A stretch of DNA of 64,000 nucleotides, taken from NCBI RefSeq assembly GCF_011174705.1, contig NZ_JAANIJ010000001.1, positions 1-64,000 on the forward strand. Direction: 5' to 3'. Both the position numbers and the translations under genes were made by a program. The notes beneath the pieces are model-generated. The model was not told the DNA's origin. It ran no database searches and was given only the letters and a program-made list of their open reading frames with translations. This document shows, piece by piece, positions 1 to 8,155 of this stretch. How positions within the stretch are numbered: position 1 is the stretch's first letter; each line of letters begins with the position of its first letter. This stretch comes from Tessaracoccus coleopterorum. Lineage in GTDB: Bacteria > Actinomycetota > Actinomycetes > Propionibacteriales > Propionibacteriaceae.

Positions 1-93
1 TCCTCACCCACTCGAGCTGTGAGCCAGGTCGACGCTTCCACAGCTGACCCGATTATCCCGCGGGTGCCTCGGCAGCGCCGTTAGGGTTGGGCC

Positions 94-1042
94 ATGGAAC
101 ACCGCTTCGTAGGATCCTCCGAACTCCGGGTCAGTGTCGTCGGGATGGGCTGCAACAACTTCTCGCGCCGGGGCACACACACCGAGACCCTCGAGGCAGC
201 ACGGAGGTGATCCGGGCCGCGGTCGACGCAGGTATCACGTTCTTCGACGGTGCCGACATCTACGGCTCGGCTCCGGGCGGAGCGAGGAATTCCTCGGGCA
301 GGCCCTCGGCCCGGTGCGCGACGAGGTGGTGATCGCCACCAAGTTCGGCCACGAGGACTTCGACATGCCCGGCACGGAGGGCTGGGGCCCGAAGGGCGGG
401 GAGCGCTATGTCCGGGGTGCGGTCGAGGCCTCGCTGCGACGCCTCCGGACCGACCGGATCGACCTTCTCCAGATGCACACACCCGACCCGGAGACCCCAT
501 CGAGGAGACCCTCGGGCCCTGACCGAGCTGGTGGGCGAGGGAAAGGTGCTCTACATCGGGCACTCGAACTTCACGGCTGACCAGGCAACCGAGGCGGCGG
601 AGGTGGCGACCCGGGACGGCTACGAGTCGTTCATCTCGACGCAGAATGAATACTCCCTCGTGGCGCGCGACTTCGAAGCCACCATGGCGCCGGTGGCGGC
701 CGCGTACGGTCTCGGGATCTTCCCCTACTTTCCGCTGGGAAACGGCCTGCTGACCGGCAAGTACACCCGCGAAGGAGGGGAGAGGGGCGGCTCACCCGGC
801 TGAAGCCAGCGCTGCTCGAGGCGGCGGACTGGGACACGCTGGAGACCTACCAACAGATCTGTGACCACGCCGGCCACAGCATGCTCGACGTCACGTTCGC
901 CTGGATGCTGTCCCGGCCGGGCATCGCCTCGGTCATCGCCGGGGCGACCCGGATCTCGCAGGCTTCGCAGAACGCCGCGGCTGGCAGGGCCCATGTCTCA
1001 CCCGAGGTGGTCGAGGCCGTCGACAGGCTCTTCAAGCCATGA
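94..1042 (+). CDS. Aldo/keto reductase (frameshifted in this sequence)
   Basis: NAD(P)H-dependent oxidoreductase of the aldo/keto reductase superfamily, close to the YajO/Tas group; cytosolic, substrate unknown. Read across about four single-base frameshifts it gives roughly 316 residues, a normal family length. The catalytic tetrad is visible: Asp and Tyr in FFDGADIYG, Lys in IATKFGHE and His in LLQMHTPD. The C-terminal part carries the usual SVIAGA-type cofactor-binding stretch (ASVIAGATRISQ). ATG 94 begins MEHRFVGSSELRVSVVGMGC, the standard start for this group. The stop overlaps the ATG of the next gene (ATGA), so the two are probably cotranscribed. The frame breaks look like sequencing error, because every motif survives. 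Confidence 0.85.
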
Positions 1043-1736
1043 GCGGCCGGCCCGCGGCGGGGCAGCTGCGGGCGATCCTCGAACTTGGAGGCAGGCGGGC
1101 CGAGAGCGAGCTGCGAAGCCTCCGTGACGCCGCCATCGGCACGGCGAGGGACGAACTCTCCACCCAGGTGGCCCGCGCCCTCGGCCTGCAGGGCCGCTAC
1201 GAGGAGGCGGACGCCGAGTTGGACGCGATCATGTCGTCCGCGCCGGTGGTGCTGCAGCGCATCGAGTTGGAGCGGGGAGACTGCTGAACAGCTCGGGGCG
1301 CGCGGAGGAGGCGATCGCCCATTTCGTCGAGGCCCGGCGCATCGACGCCGATCTCTACCTCAGTGTCGACGCGCTGCACATGCTCGCGATCGTCGATCCC
1401 GCCAACTCCGAGGACTGGACCCGACGCGGCCTCCACCGGGCCTTGACGAGCAGTGATGCCGAGGTGGAGGCGTGGCAGGGGAGCCTGCTCAACAACCACG
1501 GCTGGAACCTGGCCGACGCGGGCCGTGAGGTCGAGGCGCTGCACTTCCTCCGGCGTGCCGAGGTGTGGTTCAGCGACCACGGCACCGAGCGTCAGCGGGT
1601 GCTGGCGCTCTGGTCGGTGGCGCATCTGCAACGCAGGACGGGTGACAACCAGGGTGCGCAGAGGACCCTGGAGGCGCTGCTCGACGAGCACCCGGGCGAG
1701 CAGTTGGCGTTGGACGAGTTGAAGCTGCTCAGATAG
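1039..1736 (+). CDS. Tetratricopeptide-repeat protein
   Basis: Cytosolic helical-repeat protein, probably a binding scaffold; partner unknown. After one frameshift near 1285 the product is about 232 residues. TPR-like helices recur (ALGLQGRYEEADAELDAI, SSGRAEEAIAHFVEARRID, NLADAGREVEALHFLRRAEVW, RRTGDNQGAQRTLEALL), with the spaced Gly/Ala/Tyr pattern of TPR units. The ATG overlaps the stop of the aldo/keto reductase gene, which implies translational coupling. The 3' end overlaps the convergent EIIA-like gene by a few bases. No enzymatic motif is visible. Confidence 0.7.
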
Positions 1737-2175
1737 TCGTGAACAACGCGTCGCCCGTTGCGACGTCCTGGCCGAGCACCTCGGAGGCGATCGTGTCCGG
1801 TTTCTGGTCCATCAGGACCACCAGCACGGTGCGTTCCATGTCGGGATCCGTCACCGAGGCCGGGTCCCACGCGACGACGGGGTCGCCGGCCTTGACGCTC
1901 TGGCCCTGTTCGGCCAGTAGTTCGAACAGGCTGCCCTGCAACCGGACGGTGTTGATGCCGACGTGCACGAGGATGCCGATTCCGTCGTCGACCAGCAGGA
2001 TGAAGGCGTGCGGGTCGAGCTTCAGCAGCCTGCCGTCCGCCGGGGCGACGACGATCTGACGGCCGTCGGCCGGTTCGATGCCGACGCCCGGGCCGACAAG
2101 CTGACCCGAGAACGTCGGGTCGTTGACCTCGGTGATGGCGACGACGCGGCCGTCGCACGGTGAGAGCACCTGCAT
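1729..2175 (-). CDS. PTS glucose-type EIIA domain protein
   Basis: Single-domain EIIA of the glucose/N-acetylglucosamine PTS family, 148 residues. Such proteins pass phosphate from HPr to an EIIB domain through a histidine. It starts MQVLSPCDGRVVAI, the usual opening, and carries the active-site block ILVHVGINTV; the family form is hxGIdTV, with the phosphorylated His in it. Further on are KAGDPV and the C-terminal VLVVLMDQ strand. ATG 2175 is chosen because AAGGGA lies about 7 bases upstream; a longer start at 2235 exists but adds no family sequence. No EIIB or EIIC gene lies nearby, so the partner is encoded elsewhere. It converges on the TPR gene and overlaps its end. Confidence 0.88.
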   Translation of the reverse strand: MQVLSPCDGRVVAITEVNDPTFSGQLVGPGVGIEPADGRQIVVAPADGRLLKLDPHAFILLVDDGIGILVHVGINTVRLQGSLFELLAEQGQSVKAGDPVVAWDPASVTDPDMERTVLVVLMDQKPDTIASEVLGQDVATGDALFTTI

Positions 2176-2282
2176 GGTGGGAGTCCCTTCGTTCGTTGGT
2201 GTGAGCCTAACGAACGCACGGTGCCGTTTCTGCATCAGGTGTGTTGAGGATCGCCCGATGGACGCGGTTCCTGCTCAGCCGT

Positions 2283-2310
2283 ATGGCCGATAAGCGACAT
2301 TATGTCATTT
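2283..2310. other. dif: Putative dif site (XerC/XerD dimer resolution)
   Basis: The 28 bases split into an 11-bp XerC-like arm ATGGCCGATAA, a 6-bp centre GCGACA and an 11-bp XerD-like arm TTATGTCATTT. The arm/centre/arm sizes are those of bacterial dif, and TTATGT matches the start of the well-conserved XerD arm. CCGATAA plus ACATTATGTCA matches the actinobacterial dif form as I remember it. It sits between the EIIA-like gene and an accessory region. It would be the XerCD crossover site near the replication terminus. Confidence 0.78.
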
Positions 2311-2405
2311 TCCAGGCGTAGGTGGGCTGCCGGCTGAAATCTGGGTCCTCCCCACGCTGGTTCCAACGGCCAAAGGTCACAGGGCTGCGAGGCACCTCTG
2401 GCAGG

Positions 2406-2627
2406 TCACGTCGCTGATGGCTTCAGATCCCCGCCGCCGCTGTCGAAGTCCCCACAAGCGGCGATTGGTTCTTCATCGTCGTCTACGCCTACCACGAAGT
2501 GGCATAGGGTTCGGAAGTACTCCTCGGCATCACGTTGCTGCTCGTATCCGGTGTCGAAGTGACCGTGCGGATCGTGCTCGTCGACGTCGGCTTCTTCTCC
2601 GCAAATGGGGCATGACTCACTGGCCAT
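2406..2627 (-). CDS. Small acidic protein with a CPIC motif
   Basis: A 73-residue, very acidic protein of unknown function. The N-terminus holds one CxxC pair (SCPICGEE) and there are further single Cys residues, so one metal site is possible but not demonstrated. The ribosome site is strong (GAAGGAGA, 7 bases before the ATG), which is the main reason for accepting the gene. It is not clearly linked to either neighbour. Confidence 0.55.
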   Translation of the reverse strand: MASESCPICGEEADVDEHDPHGHFDTGYEQQRDAEEYFRTLCHFVVGVDDDEEPIAACGDFDSGGGDLKPSAT

Positions 2628-2673
2628 GAGGGTCTCCTTCTCGCTGCAGTCGAGCCTATTGCCACCTAGCTAG

Positions 2674-2988
2674 CTAGAAGAGCTTGATCAGGATTGGGTG
2701 TAGGTCGCCAACCACTCGTGCAACTTCGCCGCAGCGGCCCGGCCTGGACGACAACCACTTGATCAGGGACTCGATGCCGTGGCGGTATTCCGAGTCGGTC
2801 CGCATTCGATCACGGTGCAGGCCTACTTGCCCCTTTGTCCACATAGCCAGTCTCGTCGTGGCGTCCACCCGTCGGCCCCTCTGCTCGTCTACTACAGGCC
2901 ACCTGTTGTAACCTGATGTACCTAGGTTGCCACTGAAACGCCGAATGCGCAAGGCTCCGACAGGTACTGGTCGTAGTCCTGTTGGCAA
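2674..2988 (-). CDS. Hypothetical protein, doubtful
   Basis: An open frame of up to 104 codons, divergent from the XRE regulator. The C-terminal 60 codons have a plausible protein composition (Leu/Ile-rich helices, mixed charge). The N-terminal part is Arg-rich and unconvincing, and I see no clear ribosome site. I recognise no domain. It may be only the end of a gene or a chance frame. Confidence 0.25.
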   Translation of the reverse strand: MPTGLRPVPVGALRIRRFSGNLGTSGYNRWPVVDEQRGRRVDATTRLAMWTKGQVGLHRDRMRTDSEYRHGIESLIKWLSSRPGRCGEVARVVGDLHPILIKLF

Positions 2989-3056
2989 TTGAGTATGCTG
3001 GTTGGCATGGGTGATGGCGACGAGGTCTGGTTGATTGCCGGTGGGCGGCCGGGGCC

Positions 3057-3716
3057 GTGCGATTTGGGCAGCTCATGCAGAGCCTTCGCAGGCAGCAGGG
3101 GCTTTCGGTCGAGAAGGTTGCAGCTGAGACTGAGTTGTCGGTGGGCAGTGTTCGTGCGATCGAGCAGGGAAGGCGTGCACCATCGGAGGCATCGGGTGTC
3201 AGGCTGCTTCGGGCGCTGCTTCCCGAGACGAAGGTTTCCAAGGAGGAGCCGGATGGGGAGGTCTTCCCGCCCTTGCCGACTTACTCCTTCATCGAGCCCA
3301 ACTCTGGGGCACTTGTGCGTCTTCTGTTTCAGGCCAGGACCGCAGGTGACAATGCTAGCTGGGCCCAGCAACGAGCCACCCGGTCCAAGCTCGAAGCCTT
3401 AGCCACCGAGCTCTTTAAGGACCCTGCCCGCCGTGAGGCGCTTGCGGCGGCAGGGGAACAGCTTGCAGGGAACTTTGCCATGGTGCTTGAGCTCGCAGAA
3501 CGACCCGCACGTGACGCTGAATTGGGTGCCATCGTGAGGCGCCTAGCCACGGTGCCCGCTCGTCGCATCTGGACCCTCGAAACCCTACTGGAGCTGTGGG
3601 TCCGAGTGGATGGAGGTACCGCGTCGGAGTACGAGCGCGACAAGGAAGCGCAGCTGAACGGCTTCTTCAACGAGTTCCAGATCACGTACCGCCGACCGGA
3701 CGAGTCCTGGGATTAG
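3057..3716 (+). CDS. XRE-family helix-turn-helix regulator
   Basis: DNA-binding protein of about 219 residues. Residues 3-55 form an XRE-type helix-turn-helix: FGQLMQSLRRQQGLSVEKVA, then TELSVGSVRAIEQGRRAPS, with the recognition helix around VGSVRAIEQG. The remaining 150 residues are helical and match no ligand domain I know. The start is uncertain: GTG 3057 is the first usable codon in frame. ATG 3007 in another frame would add 17 residues if a base were missing near 3052, which would fit the errors elsewhere. It lies beside recombinase remnants and probably belongs to mobile DNA. Confidence 0.7.
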   Translation: MRFGQLMQSLRRQQGLSVEKVAAETELSVGSVRAIEQGRRAPSEASGVRLLRALLPETKVSKEEPDGEVFPPLPTYSFIEPNSGALVRLLFQARTAGDNASWAQQRATRSKLEALATELFKDPARREALAAAGEQLAGNFAMVLELAERPARDAELGAIVRRLATVPARRIWTLETLLELWVRVDGGTASEYERDKEAQLNGFFNEFQITYRRPDESWD

Positions 3717-4194
3717 CCGACTCGGTCGTGCGTTCCGGGCAGCTCGGAGTAGTCCCGCCATGCCAGCGTTTACATACCCGTCAGGTCGATGGGATGGTGC
3801 GACTAGCGGACGTCCCTCCCCGACGGCCTGTCCCGCCTGATCACCCAAGCCGGCCTCGACGCCACAGGCTTCTCGGTAGCCGCTCCGACCCGATGCGCAG
3901 CTTCGCAACGCACACCTCAGCGATGGATCCCAGCGCGGCGTCAGCTTCATGATGCGAGGTGGCTCAGGGTTCGCGGGTCACTTTGATGACGAGTCTCCCG
4001 TCGGCGCTCGAAGAGCGGATATGCAGCAGTCTCAAGAACCTCCCGCCCACGACGATGGTGCAGCCAGCACCTGTGCTGCCTCAGTAGAGATCACGTCAGC
4101 ATTTCGCTCTGATCTGGGTCGGTCGCAGCTGCCCGCGCGTTCGGTGGCGTAGGGGCGACTGACCCAAGCTCGAATGTGGCCGAAACGCCTCCCG
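3717..4194. other. Gene-free stretch with a recombinase scrap
   Basis: No convincing gene is seen here. The only recognisable content is the short recombinase-like fragment at 3818-3876, described separately; the rest looks like decayed mobile DNA. Confidence 0.5.
3818..3876 (+). pseudogene. Fragment of a tyrosine recombinase gene
   Basis: These bases repeat part of the recombinase gene at 5378-5447 with few changes. They encode PDGLSRLITQA, then GLDATGFS. The copy is 12 bases (four codons) shorter, diverges at the expected HxxR motif, and has no recognisable recombinase sequence on either side. It is a leftover of a second related recombinase gene, which suggests repeated insertion and loss at this place. 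Confidence 0.65.
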
Positions 4195-4230
4195 TATTAC
4201 ATCGGATTATCCAGAGAATCCGATGTAATA
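4195..4230. repeat. loxP-shaped inverted repeat (14-8-14)
   Basis: TATTACATCGGATT (4195-4208) and its exact reverse complement AATCCGATGTAATA (4217-4230) flank the 8-bp spacer ATCCAGAG. Arms of 13-14 bp around an asymmetric 8-bp spacer are the architecture of loxP-type sites cut by Cre-like recombinases. A Cre-like recombinase gene begins 413 bases downstream. The repeat also ends 17 bases before the ATG at 4248, so an operator role is the alternative. It is AT-rich compared with its surroundings. Confidence 0.75.
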
Positions 4231-4247
4231 ACCGGTAGGATCCCGGC

Positions 4248-4580
4248 ATGGCCACCCGACGCCGACAGCAACTCGTCACCCGCGACGACGTGCCGCTGCC
4301 CCCGTACGAGTGGAGCCACGACCGCTCCGGTCCGAAGTCCGCGTGGGGTGTGAACCTGCCGATCTCGGAGCGCCATGATCTGCAGCTGATGGCCCAGCGC
4401 GGCACCGCCGGCCGCTGGACCTGGACGCTCACCATCTACCGCACCGGCAGCACCGACCAGGTGACCCGCATCGCCCGCGGCGTCCAGCCCACCCTGACAG
4501 CCGCCAAACCGGCGGCCGAGGCCGCCACCCGTACCTGGCTCGCCGAGCAGCTTGAGCTCCCCGACGAGTGCCATGTTTGA
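4248..4580 (+). CDS. Hypothetical protein between recombination site and recombinase
   Basis: A 110-residue protein, intact in one frame. The N-terminus is basic (MATRRRQQLV), followed by a Trp-containing segment (PPYEWSHD, GRWTWTLTIYR) and an Ala-rich helical tail. GTAGGA lies 7-8 bases before the ATG. I do not recognise a family. Its position between a loxP-like repeat and a recombinase gene suggests an element-specific accessory protein, but nothing in the sequence shows a recombination role. Confidence 0.55.
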   Translation: MATRRRQQLVTRDDVPLPPYEWSHDRSGPKSAWGVNLPISERHDLQLMAQRGTAGRWTWTLTIYRTGSTDQVTRIARGVQPTLTAAKPAAEAATRTWLAEQLELPDECHV

Positions 4581-4643
4581 GGGCACCCAGTAGCCCTGGA
4601 CAGTGCGGCTGGTGGTCTGGTCGCCGCTGATCATCAGGCTGGG

Positions 4644-5612
4644 ATGTTGCTGCCGGAGGACTTGTCGCTGGATGCGGCCGAGGCTGCGTTCGCCTCGGCG
4701 TCGCGGGCCTCCTCGACGCTGCGCGGGTACCGCTCCGACTGGACCGAGTTCATCACCTGGTGCCGTGACAACAATCACACCGCGCTGCCCGCCACCGACA
4801 TCGCGATCTCCCGCTACATCTCTGCCTTGGCCACCGCCGGCGCGAAGGTCGGCACGATCAGCCGTCGCCTCTCCACGATTCGGTTCGCCCACAAGGTCCG
4901 TAACCATCCCGACCCCACCCAGACCGCACGCGTGATCGCCGTCTGGGAAGGGATCCGCCGCCAACTCGGCGCTCCCCCGGATCAGGCCCGCCCCCTCATG
5001 CCCCGATCCTCCTCGACGTGGTCGACGCCTGCCCCGAGATGACGAAATGGAAGACCCGCGATGATGAACCCTCGCTCAGCGGGATCCGGGACCGGGCACT
5101 CCTGATGGTCGGGTTTGTCTCCGCGCTACGCGCCTCCGAACTCGCCGCCCTCGAGGTCGATCAGATCAAACCCCACGAGCGCGGCCTGGTGATCGAGCTC
5201 ACCCACTCCAAGACCAACCAGACCGGAGACCTCGAGCTCGTGGTCCTCCCTGGGGCGCCCGCCCGGCTTACTGCCCCGTCACGGCATTGCGCCACTGGCT
5301 CACCACGGGCGGGATCACCGAAGGCCTGGTCTTCCGTTCCATTTCCAAAGGCAACCGGGTCAGCAGCCGTGGCCTCACCCCCGACGGCCTGTCCCGCCTG
5401 ATCACCCAAGCCGTCACCCGGGCCGGTCTCGACGCCACCGGGTTCTCGGCCCACTCGCTGCGCGCGGGTTTTGTCACCTACGCCGCCAAACGCGGCGCCA
5501 CCTCCCTGCAGATCGCCCGGCAGACCCGCCATAAGGACCTGGCCTCCATCGGCATCTACACCCGCATCGAAGACGCCTGGGAAGAGAACGCAGCCACCCA
5601 ACTCCCCTGTGA
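4644..5612 (+). CDS. Cre-like tyrosine recombinase
   Basis: Site-specific DNA recombinase of about 320 residues after restoring frames near 5000, 5260 and 5605. The N-terminal part is a core-binding domain (STLRGYRSDWTEFITWC, then LPATDIAISRYISALA). The catalytic domain has the full set: Arg in ALRASELAAL, Lys in THSKTNQTGD, His and Arg in AHSLRAG, His in TRHKDL, and the nucleophile Tyr in IGIYTRIED. Overall spacing is close to Cre-type recombinases rather than XerC/D. The stop at 5610-5612 assumes one missing C at the end (TQLPL). The likely target is the 14-8-14 repeat at 4195-4230. A shortened copy of part of this gene lies at 3818-3876. Confidence 0.82.
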
Positions 5613-5765
5613 AGAGGTCGGCGGGCTTGGCCTCGAATCGTCCCGGGGCCCGGCCGGAGGCCTCCCTGGCCACCCCGCTTCACTCTCATGCCGAGAGTCG
5701 GACGTTGTCGCTGTAGGCAGAAACCGCATCGCCGAGGCCACTGGAAGAACAGCTATGGTCTCGTC

Positions 5766-6317
5766 ATGCCGTCGTTTTCAGATGAAGTCATCAAGTCCCA
5801 CGGGTCGTACTTCGCCCTCTGACCGAGGCGGATGTGCCGGCGATCGCGATCGCCTGCTCCGACCCGCAGACCCAGAAGTGGCTTCCCTGCCCCAGCCCTA
5901 TACCGAGGAATCCGCACGGTTCTTCGCGCTGGAGATCGCGCCTCAGGAGTTGGCCAGCGGCACAGCCTTGGAACGAGCTATCGAGGTCGACGGGCAGTTC
6001 GTCGGCGTGATCGGACTCAAGAACACCGACTGGGACGTGGCCAAGACTGAGGCCGGCTACTGGCTCGGGCCTTGGGCCGAGGCCGCGGCATCACCGCGCG
6101 AGCACTCGCCGCCATCACCGACTGGGCGCTCGACTCCCAAGGCATTGGCCGCGTGGAGGTCCTCGTCGCCACCGGCAACGCCGCCTCGCTGGCCACGGCC
6201 CGCAAGGCGAGGTTCATCCAAGAAGGTACGCTCCGTCGCGCCGGCTATGTCCATGACGGCAAGGCCGATCTCGTCATCTTCAGCCGGCTTGACGACGATC
6301 CCCGACCCCAGTTCTGA
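5766..6317 (+). CDS. GNAT N-acetyltransferase, RimJ-like
   Basis: Acetyl-CoA-dependent transferase of about 184 residues, with frames restored near 5818 and 6080. Visible features are LTEADVPAIA near the start, a central strand FVGVIGLKN, and the acetyl-CoA loop WARGRGITARAL (family R/Q-xx-G-x-G/A). The end has NAASLATARKARFIQEGTLR, typical of the RimJ/RimL type that modifies protein N-termini or small molecules. The substrate is unknown. TATGGT lies just upstream of the ATG with no clear ribosome site, so the mRNA may be leaderless. Confidence 0.75.
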
Positions 6318-6343
6318 CGCGCACCATTGCCGCCGACCGCGCG

Positions 6344-6867
6344 CTACTGGGAGTCGGGGCGGAGAAGGCGCCAAGTGCGGGTCGGGCGGCCGTACACGCT
6401 CGACGTGTTCGGATCAGGGACGAAGCCACAGAGCCGGTGGAGCCGCACGGCATCGAGTCGACCATCCTCGAATTCATTGATGGCCACTGCTGCCTCGGTG
6501 TCCTGCCAGACCCGTTCGAGCAGGAGATGCATGAACCTCATGCCAAGCCCACTTCCCGCCGAGCAGGTATCACGTTGAGCCCAATGTGAGCCGTGCCGTC
6601 GGTGTGGAGTTCGTAGTGGACATGGCCCAAGAACTCACTGGTCTCGTATTCTTGAACGAAGTACTAACCCTGCTGTGACGCCGGTTGCGCGAGTCGCGCC
6701 TCAAATGCCAGCCAGGCATCCTCCGGCCAGTCGATACAGCCTGTGGCGGGGTCGTACCCAGCAGAGGAGATCTGCCAGCCAGCGTTGTATGCCATCATTT
6801 CTGGATCGAGCAGCCATGCCTGACGGATCGAGAACTCGTCTCGGGAGGGAACATGAAGCCGAAGCAC
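6344..6867 (-). CDS. GNAT-family acetyltransferase (frameshifted)
   Basis: Two open frames and a linking stretch join into one protein of about 174 residues. It begins LRLHVPSRDEFSIRQAWLLD, continues MMAYNAGW and WPEDAWLAFEARL, then the strand YFVQEYETSEFLGHVHYELH and the acetyl-CoA-binding segment IGLNVIPARREVGLGMRF. It ends in a helix containing AVRLHRLCGFVPDP. This is a GNAT enzyme whose substrate cannot be read. Breaks lie near 6662 and 6545. The start is GTG 6867. It converges on the RimJ-like gene. Confidence 0.65.
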
Positions 6868-6959
6868 GTCTTCAGGCTACTGACCCTGGCTCATCCCGCG
6901 ATCCCAACATCCTGTATTGCCTCGAACCTGGCGGTCTCAGGTGGTGGGTGTGTCCGGGG

Positions 6960-7499
6960 CTACTTTGCTTGCGTGCTGAGGATGGTCAGCCGCGCGGCGA
7001 GCCGCCGCATCGTGGGGATCCCGCGGCAGGTGACCGGGACGCCGATCAACCGGCTCAATACGGGCCCGGCGGAGATACCTGCGCCGGTGACACTCGTGAC
7101 CGCGTGGCCGGAGGTGAGTTCGTGCACTACGAGCTCGCCGGTAGGAGCGCGTTCGACGTGAGGCAGGACGAGCTCGGGGAGTCGGTCGGCGTTGAAGAGG
7201 GCAACTTCTCCGGTGGGTAGGTCGGGGTCAATGTGTCCGACTGTGTCGATGAGCCAAGCTGTGGAGCGGACCACGACGAGGTGGGTGTAGGCCGTGGCTG
7301 CTGTGAGGCGGGTCACGACGGACTCCGCGAGTGCTGCTGGTTCGTCGCCGGAGAAGATCACGGTGCCGTTGGTCTGGAAGTTCACTGCGCTGGTCGCGCC
7401 GGCGGCTGCGAAGGCATCCAGCAGCTCGGGACTGCGCGGCGATCGGCTCCGCGCCTGGCCGAGGTTCATGTTCCGGAAGAACGCCACCTCGATGCTCAC
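6960..7499 (-). CDS. DUF1697 protein
   Basis: Single intact frame of about 179 residues matching the DUF1697 family, a small soluble alpha/beta fold of unknown function. Family marks are AFFRNMNLGQ at the start (usual form: LRGINVGG), NFQTNGTVIF (usual: yiQSGNvvF), and the C-terminal TGAGISAGPVLSRLIGVPVT followed by CRGIPTMRRLA (usual: TxRNwxTv). GTG 7499 is chosen because the family begins just there; the longer frame upstream adds unrelated sequence. It is transcribed away from the sigma-factor gene. Confidence 0.75.
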   Translation of the reverse strand: MSIEVAFFRNMNLGQARSRSPRSPELLDAFAAAGATSAVNFQTNGTVIFSGDEPAALAESVVTRLTAATAYTHLVVVRSTAWLIDTVGHIDPDLPTGEVALFNADRLPELVLPHVERAPTGELVVHELTSGHAVTSVTGAGISAGPVLSRLIGVPVTCRGIPTMRRLAARLTILSTQAK

Positions 7500-7657
7500 G
7501 TGCCGATCGTCCCATGCCGCCCCGGTCGAACATCCGCAATTGCCGCATATTGGTAGAGCTTTCCCCTTCCAGAGGTAATCCTGTGGCACTTGTTACCTGG
7601 GATGGGAGTTGCGGCGTAGAACAGATATAGAAGCGCTCGCAGTCGAAGGGACAGTGC

Positions 7658-8144
7658 ATGGCGGCGGTGGAGGAGTTCGAGGCATGGCCAGGAGGGCCGT
7701 GCCGACGCTCTACTCGCGGGCCTGCCTGCTCGTCGGCGAGCCGCATCTGGCCGAGGATCTGGTTCAGGAGACCTTGACGAAGGTCTTGTTGCGTGGTCGA
7801 GGGTTGATCTAGCAGTCAATGTCGACGGGTACGCGATGAGAACTCTCTACCGCCAGTTCGCGTCCCACTGGCGACGACGCAGTTCGAGGGAGGTAGTGAG
7901 TCACTCCCTTCCTGAGCGTCTGCTGCCTGAGGCTGATCCGGCTGCGTGGGTCGATCTTGCCGATGCTATGTCAGAGCTTCAACCAGCCGAGCGGGCGGTC
8001 ATCGTCAGTCGCTACGTCGACGACCTGTCCATCGCTCGGACTGCCGAGTTGCTGGGCCGCAGCGAGGGATGGGTCAAGGTCACCGCGGCACGGACGCTGG
8101 CGAAGCTTCGCCTGATGCCACAACTGTCTGAAAGTCACCGATGA
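7658..8144 (+). CDS. ECF-type sigma factor (SigE-family)
   Basis: Small RNA polymerase sigma factor of about 160 residues, with frames restored near 7680 and 7800-7830. Region 2 is seen as RACLLVGEPHLAEDLVQETL and region 4 as LGRSEGWVKVTAARTLAKLR, the -35-recognition helix-turn-helix. The linker contains MSELQPAERAVIVSRYVDDLS. It resembles the actinobacterial SigE-family group of short ECF factors. ATG 7658 has AAGGGA 8 bases upstream. Its stop overlaps the start region of the following membrane-anchored protein, a common sigma and regulator pairing. Confidence 0.8.
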
Positions 8145-8155
8145 AGGAGCCAGCT

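Noticed and set aside
2281-2310. dif-like bases as an operator of the EIIA gene
   Set aside because: The site lies more than 100 bases upstream of the start, and its 11-6-11 pattern fits dif better than a repressor dyad.
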